Source: DASRDU01 sp046331565
GTDB lineage: Bacteria > Acidobacteriota > Blastocatellia > RBC074
Direction of reading: 5' to 3'
Length of the DNA stretch: 64,000 nucleotides
Assembly: GCA_046331565.1 (NCBI GenBank)
Contig: JAXLQP010000001.1
Span: 2,728,001-2,792,000, forward strand
The notes below the pieces were generated by a model. It was not told the origin of the DNA. It searched no databases and saw only the letters and a list, made by a program, of their open reading frames with translations. This document shows positions 41,712-49,143 of this stretch, one piece after another. Within the stretch, counting starts at the first letter, position 1; every line of letters starts with the position of its first letter. The position numbers and the translations under genes are program-made.

Positions 41712-44367
41712 CGATTCTGACGGCTGTCACCTTGTATTCCGGCGCTTTCACGTAAGTGTCACGGTGCGGGCCGGTGAGGTTGTTGACGAAAAGTTCCGGC
41801 ACGTGAAAGGTCGAAAAAAGTTCGCCGGGTTTGACGCTTTCGCTGATCCGGCTTTGCAGGGTGGCTGTCCCGTATCGGCTCTGCACGCGCACCGGCACGC
41901 CGTCGCTGATTTGCAGCCGGGCGGCATCGGCAGGCGACAGGTCAAGGTAATCGGTCGGACGCAGAACCGCATTTTCAGTGCGCATCGTCATCGTGCCGGC
42001 ATTGAAATGATAAAGCGTGCGCCCGGTAATCAGCAGGAACGGGTAATCGCTGTCTGTCCTTTCAGCGGTCGCGTGATAATCAATGCGGCGCAGCGCGGCC
42101 CGTTTGCCGACCGGAAAAGTTTCAGCGTGCAGAATCGTCGTGCCGGGATGCGCCTCTGAAGTGCAGGGCCACTGCAACCCGGCCTGCTCGATGCGTTCGT
42201 ATGAAATGCCGCTGCCAGCCTTCCAGACCTTTCGGACTTCATTCCAGATTTCTTCAGCCGAATGAAAATCAAGCTGGCTGCCCTGCCCCATCGCGCGCGC
42301 CACGTCGCAGACGATTTCCCAGTCCGATTTCGATTCGCCGACGGGTTCGATGGCCCGGCGCACGCGCTGCACGCGGCGTTCAGCGTTCATAAAGGTGCCG
42401 TCTTTTTCGAACGACGAAGCCGCAGGCAGAAAGACCGTGCCGAACTCCCTCGCCGTTTCGTTCAAAAACATATCCTGCACGATGACCAGTTCAAGTCTGC
42501 TCGCGGCCTCGCGTGTGGCGTGCGCGTTGGCATTCGTCAGCAGAAAATCATAGCCAATCGCCCACAAGGCTTTCAACCGGCCCTCGCCTGCCGCGTCCAT
42601 CATCTGCATCAGATTCAGGCCCGGCGTCACGGGCAGCGCCGCGTGCCATTCCTGCTCAAAAAGTTCACGGCCATCAGCGAGCGAAACAAAGCCCGTCAGG
42701 TTGCCGGGTTCGCAGCCCATGTGCGCCGATCCCTGCACGTTGTTCTGACCGCGCAGCGGATTGACGCCTGTGCCCGGTTTGCCGATGTTTCCGGTCAGCA
42801 GCGCCAGATTCACCAGCGCCATCACGCCTTCAGTGCCCTGGACGTGTTCGGTCATCCCCAGACCGTGAACGCTCAGCGCGGGCTTGTGCGTAGCGTAAAG
42901 CCGCGCCGCCTGGCGAATCAGGCCCGCGTCAACGCCGCACACAGCGGCCACTTTTTCGGGCGCGTACTGCTGAATGAATTCATAAAACTCAGACCACTCG
43001 CTGACCCGCTCGCTGATGAAATCATCATCGGCCAGCCCTTCATCAACTATCGCGCAGGCCATGGCATTGAACAGCACAACGTTCGTGCCAGGCCGCAGCG
43101 GCAGGTGATAAGCGGCATAATCGGCCAGCTCAATCCGGCGCGGATCAATGACAATCAGTTTCGCGCCCTTCAGCACGGCCTGTTTGATGCGTGCGCCGAC
43201 AATCGGATGATTTTCGGTCGGATTGCAGCCCGTCACCAGAATCGTCGCGGCCCGTTCGATGTCATTGTATGAATTGGTCGCCGCTCCGGTGCCAAGCACC
43301 ATTTTCATCGCTGCTGCCGTCGGCGCGTGACAGACGCGGGCGCAGCAGTCAACGTTATTTGTTCCGGCCACGACGCGGGCGAATTTCTGCGCGACATAGT
43401 TCTCTTCATTCGTCGCCCGCGCCGACCCAAGCACGCCAACACTGTCAGGCCCGTGACGTTCGATGATCTGTTTCAACCGCTCTGCCGTGAAAGTAACGGC
43501 TTCGCCCCACGATACTTTTTTCCAGCTTCCGTTTTCACGAATCATCGGTGAGGTCACGCGATCAGGCGCATAAACGAACTGATGAGCGTAACGCCCCTTG
43601 ACGCACAGATGACCTTTATTCACGGGCGCATCAGGCGCGGGCCTGACCGTGACAATGCGCCCGTCGCGTGTGCCGATATTCATTTCGCAGCCCGTGCCGC
43701 AATACGGGCAGGTCGTTTTTGTCCACGCCGTCGGAGCGCCGAACGCCAGCAGCGATTTGTCTTCGAGCGCGCCGGTCGGACACGTATCCACGCACGCGCC
43801 GCAACTGACGCACGAACTTGCGCGCAGCGTGGTGCCAGAATCAGGAACCATGCGCGTTTCAGCTCCGCGATGCTGTTCGCGCCAGACAAACTGCCCCTGC
43901 ACTTCGCGGCAGATGCGCACGCAGCGATAACAGGTGATGCACTGCGACATATCCGCGTGAATGTAAGGATGCGAATCATCCCCAGGCGTCGTCACCGCTG
44001 CGCCCGCGCATTCGCCCTCAACGCCGTAATGCCGCAGCCAGCGATGAAACGGCTTGTCAGGGAAACGCTCAACCGCCGCTGCCGGGTAATGCTGAATGTA
44101 CTCACGCAGCAGCGTGCGCCGCGTGTTTTCAAGTTCGGGTGCGTGCGTTTCAATCACCATGCCGTCTGCGAGCATCGTGGTGCAGGCCGGAACCGGGTGA
44201 TTGATGCCCAGCACATTGACCAGACACATCCGGCAACTGCCGCACGGTTTGAGCCGGTCATCGTGACACAGCGTCGGCACTTCGATGTGCAGCGACCGCA
44301 GCGCCGAAAGAATTGATGTGCCTTCAGCAAAATTGTGCGTTCGATAATTGATGGTGGCTCGCAGCAT
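41701..44367 (-). CDS. Formate dehydrogenase catalytic subunit with NuoG-like N-terminus
   Basis: 888 residues from the ATG at 44367 (GGGGGGAAG upstream). In order: a 2Fe-2S domain (CHDDRLKPCGSCRMC), a His-ligated 4Fe-4S segment (CITCYRCVRIC), a ferredoxin-type cluster (CVSCGACVDTCP), then the molybdopterin domain with CPYCGTGCEMNIG. The metal-binding residue is Cys in RVCHAPT, where other enzymes have selenocysteine. The layout fits soluble FdhA/FdsA-type or FdhF-like enzymes oxidising formate to CO2. No diaphorase subunits are adjacent, so the electron acceptor is unknown. A sigma-54 promoter lies 31 bp upstream. Confidence 0.9.
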   Translation of the reverse strand: MLRATINYRTHNFAEGTSILSALRSLHIEVPTLCHDDRLKPCGSCRMCLVNVLGINHPVPACTTMLADGMVIETHAPELENTRRTLLREYIQHYPAAAVERFPDKPFHRWLRHYGVEGECAGAAVTTPGDDSHPYIHADMSQCITCYRCVRICREVQGQFVWREQHRGAETRMVPDSGTTLRASSCVSCGACVDTCPTGALEDKSLLAFGAPTAWTKTTCPYCGTGCEMNIGTRDGRIVTVRPAPDAPVNKGHLCVKGRYAHQFVYAPDRVTSPMIRENGSWKKVSWGEAVTFTAERLKQIIERHGPDSVGVLGSARATNEENYVAQKFARVVAGTNNVDCCARVCHAPTAAAMKMVLGTGAATNSYNDIERAATILVTGCNPTENHPIVGARIKQAVLKGAKLIVIDPRRIELADYAAYHLPLRPGTNVVLFNAMACAIVDEGLADDDFISERVSEWSEFYEFIQQYAPEKVAAVCGVDAGLIRQAARLYATHKPALSVHGLGMTEHVQGTEGVMALVNLALLTGNIGKPGTGVNPLRGQNNVQGSAHMGCEPGNLTGFVSLADGRELFEQEWHAALPVTPGLNLMQMMDAAGEGRLKALWAIGYDFLLTNANAHATREAASRLELVIVQDMFLNETAREFGTVFLPAASSFEKDGTFMNAERRVQRVRRAIEPVGESKSDWEIVCDVARAMGQGSQLDFHSAEEIWNEVRKVWKAGSGISYERIEQAGLQWPCTSEAHPGTTILHAETFPVGKRAALRRIDYHATAERTDSDYPFLLITGRTLYHFNAGTMTMRTENAVLRPTDYLDLSPADAARLQISDGVPVRVQSRYGTATLQSRISESVKPGELFSTFHVPELFVNNLTGPHRDTYVKAPEYKVTAVRIEKA

Positions 44368-44397
44368 AGTCTTCCCCCCGCAGTTTATCTTCTGCGC

Positions 44398-44413
44398 GGC
44401 AATAGATATGCCG
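44398..44413 (-). promoter_or_regulatory. Sigma-54 promoter for formate dehydrogenase
   Basis: The reverse strand reads CGGCATATCTATTGCC, nearly identical to the USP1 promoter (CGGCATATCTTTTGCA). It is 31 bp upstream of the ATG at 44367. Confidence 0.72.
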
Positions 44414-44464
44414 TCAGTGCGCGCCGTAATTTTCACCAGTCGTCAATGCGCCACCGCATTGCGG

Positions 44465-44503
44465 CTGCGCGTTTTCACACAATGCCGTGCGGGACTTTAC
44501 GCA
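44465..44503 (+). promoter_or_regulatory. Tandem candidate enhancer sites between fdh and thioredoxin
   Basis: CTGCGCGTTTTCACACA (44465-44481) and GTGCGGGACTTTACGCA (44487-44503) are related 17-mers spaced 22 bp. The second shares TGCGGGACTTTAC with the hsp20 upstream site. Confidence 0.5.
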
Positions 44504-44553
44504 ATCCGGGGCAGACGCGACTTCAGCGAATCCTCACTGAGCGGCCCGCACTG

Positions 44554-44569
44554 CGGCACACGGCTTGCC
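44554..44569 (+). promoter_or_regulatory. Sigma-54 promoter for the thioredoxin operon
   Basis: CGGCACACGGCTTGCC: GG-N10-GC with full GGCAC and TTGC boxes, about 54 bp upstream of the thioredoxin ATG at 44623. Confidence 0.75.
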
Positions 44570-44622
44570 CGTTAGTGTGTGATTCGGACTGATCAGAACC
44601 GGAATTATTTGAGAGGAATCAT

Positions 44623-45075
44623 ATGTGCGCAGCTTCAGTCACTGAACTTATTCGCTGCCCCGCCTGTGGCAAGACCAATCGCGTCGAGCGCAGACAGCAG
44701 GTGGCCGGGCTTGAACCGGTGTGCGGGCAATGCAGAAGCCTGCTGCTTTCTGCTGTCGGGCCGCTGACCGTTACCGACGCCAGTTTCAGCAGCGCCGTCG
44801 AACAGTCGCCGCTGCCGGTGCTGCTGGATTTGTGGGCGCCCTGGTGCGGGCCTTGCCGGATGCTGGCTCCGGTCATCGAGCAACTGGCCGGAGAACTGGA
44901 AGGCCGCGTGCGCGTGGCGAAACTCAATATTGACGAAAACCCGGTTACCTCGTCCAATTACGGCGTGCGCAGCATTCCAACCCTGCTGGTGCTGCAAAAT
45001 GGCCGCGAGGTCAACCGGCTGGTCGGAGTGCAGCCAAAGGAATTTATTCTGCGCGCCCTGCAACCCGTCCTCTGA
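44623..45075 (+). CDS. trxC: Thioredoxin with N-terminal zinc ribbon (TrxC type)
   Basis: 150 residues. Two CxxC pairs (CPAC about 12 and CGQC about 34) form a zinc ribbon, followed by a full thioredoxin domain with active site WCGPC (about 75) and cis-Pro in SIPTL. This is the Trx2/TrxC layout, a cytoplasmic disulfide reductase tied to oxidative stress. A GAGAGGA site precedes the ATG. It opens a four-gene operon (thioredoxin, HXXEE membrane protein, ABC ATPase, ABC permease) under a sigma-54 promoter. Confidence 0.9.
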   Translation: MCAASVTELIRCPACGKTNRVERRQQVAGLEPVCGQCRSLLLSAVGPLTVTDASFSSAVEQSPLPVLLDLWAPWCGPCRMLAPVIEQLAGELEGRVRVAKLNIDENPVTSSNYGVRSIPTLLVLQNGREVNRLVGVQPKEFILRALQPVL

Positions 45076-45103
45076 AAATGAAATGACAGCAGGAATCGCC
45101 CCG

Positions 45104-45541
45104 ATGAAAACTGCTGTTCTGAAACAAAGCCTGCCTCATTTCGGCCTGGCGTGGATCATGCTCAGCCTGGCGCTCGGCGTTCACGTGCTTGACGAAGCGC
45201 TGAATGATTTTCTGTCCTTTTATAACCCCACCGCTCTGGCTATCCGCGAAAAGCTGCCATTCCTGCCGCTGCCCGTGTTTACTTTCGATGTCTGGCTGAC
45301 CGGACTGATTCTGGCCGTCACGATTCTGCTGCTGCTTGCGCCGCTCGCCTTTCGCGGGGTGAAGTGGGTCAGGCTGGTGTCTTATCCGTTCGCCATTCTG
45401 ATGCTGCTCAACGGGCTGGCGCACATCACAGTCTCGCTTTACCAGTCGCGCCTGATGCCGGGCGTATATTCCTCTCCGCTGCTGCTGGCCGCTGCAGTTT
45501 ATCTGCTGTGGTCAGTTCGCCACTACAAATCAGAAAGCTGA
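45104..45541 (+). CDS. HXXEE-domain-like membrane protein
   Basis: About 145 residues. Two starts are possible, 45083 and 45104; the latter has AGGA at better spacing. Four predicted membrane helices contain the scattered polar residues of the HXXEE family: HVLDEALNDF near the N-terminus, NGLAHITVSLYQ in the third helix and MPGVYSSPLLL before the last. The polar residues sit where a metal or substrate could be bound in the membrane; the family's function is unknown. It lies between thioredoxin and an ABC ATPase in one operon. Confidence 0.7.
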   Translation: MKTAVLKQSLPHFGLAWIMLSLALGVHVLDEALNDFLSFYNPTALAIREKLPFLPLPVFTFDVWLTGLILAVTILLLLAPLAFRGVKWVRLVSYPFAILMLLNGLAHITVSLYQSRLMPGVYSSPLLLAAAVYLLWSVRHYKSES

Positions 45542-45550
45542 AGATGCGCC

Positions 45551-46483
45551 ATGCCTGAAACCGCAATCCGCACTGAACATCTTACGCGCGATTTTGGCTC
45601 GGTTCGCGCGGTTGAGAGTCTTTCGCTCGAAATTCCGGCGGGTACAGTTTTTGGTTTTCTGGGGCCGAACGGATCAGGAAAGACAACGACGATCCGGCTG
45701 CTGCTTGGCCTGCTTGAGCCGACCGGCGGGCGGGCCGAAGTGCTCGGCTTCGACACGCGCACGCAGGCACAGGCGATTCGTGAACGCAGCGGCGCGCTGC
45801 TTGAACACGCGGGTTTGTATGAACGATTCAGCGCCGCCGACAATCTGGAATTTTTCGGGCGCATCTGGCATCTGCGCGCTGACGAGCGGCGGGCGCGAAC
45901 CAGGGAGCTGCTCACGCACTTCGGCTTGTGGGAGCGGCGCAGCGACAGAATTGCTGACTGGAGTCGCGGAATGAAACAGAAGCTGGCCGTGGCGAGAGCA
46001 TTGCTGCATCGCCCGGCGCTGATCTTTCTGGATGAGCCGACCGCCGGGCTTGATCCGATGGCGGCTTCGACCTTGCGCGACGATCTGGCCGCGCTGGCCG
46101 TGCGCGAAGGCGTGACTGTTTTTCTGACCACGCACAATCTGGCCGAAGCTGAAAAGCTGTGTTCGCTGGTCGGCGTGATTCGCGCCGGAAAGCTGCTGGC
46201 CAGCGGCCATCCCGATGAACTGCGCGCAAAGGCGGGCGGGCCGCAGGCGGAAATCATCGGTCGCGGCTTCAGCGAACAGGTGCTGTCCTCGCTGCGCGCC
46301 TGCCCTGAGGTGGCCGCTGCCACGCTGCAAAACGGGCATCTGCTGCTTGACCTGAAACGAGAGACTGAACTGGCGCCGCTCATCAGCCTGATGGTCAGCG
46401 GCGGCGCGCAGATTGAAGAAGTGCGGCGCGGCAAAGCCAGTCTCGAAGAGGTCTTTCTTTCGCTGATGGAGAATGAACAATGA
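45551..46483 (+). CDS. ABC transporter ATP-binding protein (ABC-2 type)
   Basis: 310 residues. Walker A GPNGSGKTTTIRL (about 38), the signature region WSRGMKQKLAVARAL, Walker B LIFLDEPTAGLD and the switch His in TTHNLAEAE are all present. The C-terminal 80 residues form the extra domain typical of the CcmA/DrrA-type exporter ATPases. The start lies 9 bp after the HXXEE gene and the stop overlaps the permease start (ATGA). The cargo cannot be told from sequence. Confidence 0.9.
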   Translation: MPETAIRTEHLTRDFGSVRAVESLSLEIPAGTVFGFLGPNGSGKTTTIRLLLGLLEPTGGRAEVLGFDTRTQAQAIRERSGALLEHAGLYERFSAADNLEFFGRIWHLRADERRARTRELLTHFGLWERRSDRIADWSRGMKQKLAVARALLHRPALIFLDEPTAGLDPMAASTLRDDLAALAVREGVTVFLTTHNLAEAEKLCSLVGVIRAGKLLASGHPDELRAKAGGPQAEIIGRGFSEQVLSSLRACPEVAAATLQNGHLLLDLKRETELAPLISLMVSGGAQIEEVRRGKASLEEVFLSLMENEQ

Positions 46484-47220
46484 TTGCCGACCTGCGAACG
46501 ATGATGTGGAAGGAGTGGAAGGAACTGCTGCTGCAACACGGCAGCCTGCGCAGCGGCCTGATTCCGATGGTCATTATTCCGCTCGGTATGATGGGCGTGC
46601 TGCTGCCCTGGCAGATGGGGCGCGCGTGGGTTGAATCGCCCCTGACGCTGGCGCTCTGGGCCTGGCTGCCGCTGATGCTGGCGACCAGCATGATTGCCGA
46701 TTCATTTGCCGGTGAGCGCGAACGGCACACGCTGGAAACGCTGCTCGCCAGCCGCCTGCCTGACCGCGCGATTCTTTTCGGCAAGATTGGCGCGGTGGTC
46801 GCATACGGCTGGGGCCTGACGCTGCTGAGCGTGCTGCTCGGCCTCATCACAATCAACCTGACCGAAGACCGCAGCGAACTGCTGCTCTATTCGCGCGGAG
46901 TCGCCGTCGGAATCGTTGTCCTGAGCCTGCTCGGTTCAGGGCTGGCCGCCGGAGCGGGAGTGCTGGTTTCATTACGCGCCGCCACCGTGCGACAGGCGCA
47001 GCAGATTCTGATGATCGCCATTATGCTGCTCCTGTTTGTGCCTGTTTACGGCGTTCAGTTGCTGTCTGAGCAATGGCGGGCGCGAATTGTGAACGCGCTG
47101 CTGGCCGGAGGTCGAACCTGGTTTCTGCTGATTCTGATGATCGTGCTGGCAGCGCTTGACGCCGCCCTGCTCATCGCAGCAATGGCGCAATTCAGACGGG
47201 CGCGGCTGATTCTGGATTGA
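46480..47220 (+). CDS. ABC-2 type permease
   Basis: 246 residues with six predicted membrane helices. It shows the family segment IADSFAGERERHTLETLLASRLPDRAILFGK-like coupling region (about 70-100). It pairs with the preceding ATPase as an ABC-2 exporter or Na+/drug/lipid efflux unit. It ends the thioredoxin operon and converges with the minus-strand DUF2231-like gene 24 bp away. Confidence 0.88.
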   Translation: MIADLRTMMWKEWKELLLQHGSLRSGLIPMVIIPLGMMGVLLPWQMGRAWVESPLTLALWAWLPLMLATSMIADSFAGERERHTLETLLASRLPDRAILFGKIGAVVAYGWGLTLLSVLLGLITINLTEDRSELLLYSRGVAVGIVVLSLLGSGLAAGAGVLVSLRAATVRQAQQILMIAIMLLLFVPVYGVQLLSEQWRARIVNALLAGGRTWFLLILMIVLAALDAALLIAAMAQFRRARLILD

Positions 47221-47244
47221 AAAGCCGTGCCCGTCTGAGCGGAA

Positions 47245-47766
47245 TCATTCGTGCCGCTCGTTTTCCTCGGCGTGTGCTTTCGGCTGTCCTTCCGGCCTGC
47301 CCTTTTCATTCTCAGCCGGGGCCGTGAATCCGCTGCGAATTTCAGTGTGACGAATCTGCCCGCCCAGGTTCGCCGTCCAGCCCATCAGACCTGCCGCAAT
47401 GAGCGTAATCACCAGCGCAGTTGCAACCATTGCATTCGGCAGGCTGCGACGGCGAAAGATGAACAGCCCGGCCAGTGACGCAATGCCCGCGACTTCAACT
47501 GCAATCAGCGAAAAGAGCGCGGATTCTTCGTGCGATTCAATCAGCGCATCAGAAACGCCGGGCAGATGCTCGACAATCTTTTCAGCCGGTTCGCCCGTCA
47601 GGTATGTCGGAATTGCCGCCAGCGCGACCAGCACGACAAAGCCCAGACTGACCTTTCTGAGTTCATCGTTTTTTCTGACCATTGCCACTGCCACGAGCAG
47701 CACGCTGAACAACGTCCCGACGACCGGCAGATGATTGAGCAACAGATGAATGTGTGCCTGATTCAT
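47245..47766 (-). CDS. DUF2231-like membrane protein
   Basis: 173 residues with four membrane helices. The start HLLLNHLPVVGTLFSVLLV matches the NHxPI/V opening of DUF2231-type proteins. The C-terminal tail is polar and His/Glu-rich (AHAEENERHE), possibly metal-binding. Its function is unknown; in other proteins the domain is linked to heme or redox chemistry. A strong GGAGAAGGAG site precedes the ATG. It is the last gene of the phosphoribosyltransferase/ABC operon. Confidence 0.7.
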   Translation of the reverse strand: MNQAHIHLLLNHLPVVGTLFSVLLVAVAMVRKNDELRKVSLGFVVLVALAAIPTYLTGEPAEKIVEHLPGVSDALIESHEESALFSLIAVEVAGIASLAGLFIFRRRSLPNAMVATALVITLIAAGLMGWTANLGGQIRHTEIRSGFTAPAENEKGRPEGQPKAHAEENERHE

Positions 47767-47789
47767 AATCTCCTTCTCCTGCTTATTGA

Positions 47790-48980
47790 TTACTGCTGGG
47801 TGATCGCCACGCGCACGCCGTCGCTGATCTGACTGGCCGGATGCACGATCACCTGTTCGTCAGCCTGCAATCCTTTCAGCACTTCAGCTTCAAACGCCGA
47901 GCGGTGGCCTGTCTCAACGGTGCGGCGTTCAGCCAGTCCGTTTTTGATCACGAAAACATTCCAGTCGCGCCCCTGCCGAAAGAGTGCACTCAGCGGCACC
48001 TTGAGCGCATCGTTCGTTTCCCACGTCACGATGCGCGCTTCGACGCGATAACCGTCACCGAGCGGCACCGCAGCGTCAGTGAAATCGGCAATCACGTTGA
48101 CGCGCTGTTCCTCAATGCCGAGCGCCGAAATTTTGGTGAAGGCCGACGGCTCAATCAAACGAACGCGCGCCTGCAAAGGCTGTTCGCCGCCCCAGCCTTC
48201 AATCAATACCTGCGCGCCGGGTTTCACTTTCACGGCATCAGCCGACAGCACATCAATCACAATTTCAAGCGTCTGATTGCTGATTTCAATGAGCGGTGCG
48301 CCTGCCGCAATGACGCGCTCGCTCTCTTCGTTGACGCGCAGTACTTTGCCGCTCACGGGCGCGTGAACCAGGACCGTGGCCGCTTTGCCGCTCTGTCCGG
48401 CCTGTTCGATGGCAATGAGCGCAGCCCGCGCCACTTCAACTTCAGCCGCCGCCGCCCGCGCCTTGAAATGAGCGGCCTCAAGCTGCTGTCGGCAGGTCTG
48501 ATCGGCATTGCGCAGCCGCTCGAAATCCTGCCGTGAAATGTCGCCGGTTTCGATCAGCCGCTCAGCGCGCTGAGCTTCGCGCTGCGCCTGTTCGCAATCG
48601 GCACGCACGTGCGCGACTCCGGCTTCGGCTTCGTTCTTCAACTGTTCTGCGGCGGCGACTCGCGCCCGCGCTTCGGCCACCTGGCGCGGATCGAGCGGCG
48701 ACATTGGCAGCGGATCAAGGCGCGCCACAACTGCGCCGCTCTGCACCTGATCGCCGCGATGCAGTTCAATGCGCGTCAGCCGACCAGTCACGGGAGCGGC
48801 AATCACAAAGCGGTCACGCACGCGGGTTTTGCCTTCAGCATCAATCGTCGCCCGCAGCGGCCCGCGCTGCACTCGCGCCGCCTCGACCTTTTCAGGCACA
48901 GGCCGCAGCGCAATGCCGATGACCACAATCGTCACCAGCACGACTGCCGACAGAAGGATGCGTTTGATGATTGTCTTCAT
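47790..48980 (-). CDS. HlyD-type periplasmic adaptor of a MacB-like ABC system
   Basis: 396 residues. One N-terminal membrane helix (about 8-25), then the lipoyl/barrel-sandwich halves around a long coiled-coil hairpin (about 95-195), a beta barrel and a C-terminal membrane-proximal domain. It belongs with the FtsX-type permease and LolD-type ATPase just upstream, as in MacAB-like efflux. An inverted repeat (48993-49114) fills the gap to the permease gene. Confidence 0.88.
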   Translation of the reverse strand: MKTIIKRILLSAVVLVTIVVIGIALRPVPEKVEAARVQRGPLRATIDAEGKTRVRDRFVIAAPVTGRLTRIELHRGDQVQSGAVVARLDPLPMSPLDPRQVAEARARVAAAEQLKNEAEAGVAHVRADCEQAQREAQRAERLIETGDISRQDFERLRNADQTCRQQLEAAHFKARAAAAEVEVARAALIAIEQAGQSGKAATVLVHAPVSGKVLRVNEESERVIAAGAPLIEISNQTLEIVIDVLSADAVKVKPGAQVLIEGWGGEQPLQARVRLIEPSAFTKISALGIEEQRVNVIADFTDAAVPLGDGYRVEARIVTWETNDALKVPLSALFRQGRDWNVFVIKNGLAERRTVETGHRSAFEAEVLKGLQADEQVIVHPASQISDGVRVAITQQ

Positions 48981-48992
48981 ATTCGCTCAGAC

Positions 48993-49114
48993 CACGCGAA
49001 TTTCATTCTCCATTCTCAATTTTCAATTCTCCATTCCTTTGCAATGATCACTGGCGAGCCTTCCGGCAGGGAATGGAGAATGCAGAATTGAGAATGGAGA
49101 ATGAAATTCGCGTG
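48993..49114. repeat. Inverted repeat family R10, 45-bp arms
   Basis: Arms 48993-49037 and 49070-49114 pair with a few mismatches (core CGAATTTCATTCTCCATTCT). It occupies most of the 163-bp gap between the FtsX permease and the adaptor gene of one operon. Confidence 0.85.
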
Positions 49115-49143
49115 ACGCTGCCTCAGGTTCGCAGCCAGGATCA

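Larger units (their letters stand above)
44368..44622. other. 255-bp divergent regulatory spacer (fdh / thioredoxin)
   Basis: No gene. It contains sigma-54 promoters on both strands (44398-44413 minus, 44554-44569 plus) and tandem enhancer-like sites at 44465-44503 between them, the same design as at 35887-36284. An AATGCG-CCAC-CGCATT palindrome is at 44445-44460. Confidence 0.65.

Noticed and set aside
42262..43272. 336-codon open frame opposite the formate dehydrogenase gene
   Set aside because: Antisense shadow caused by high G+C codon bias; low-complexity Arg/His-rich product and no ribosome site.
43319..43345. Selenocysteine site in the formate dehydrogenase
   Set aside because: The catalytic position is an ordinary Cys codon (RVCHAPT); there is no in-frame TGA and no SECIS-like need.
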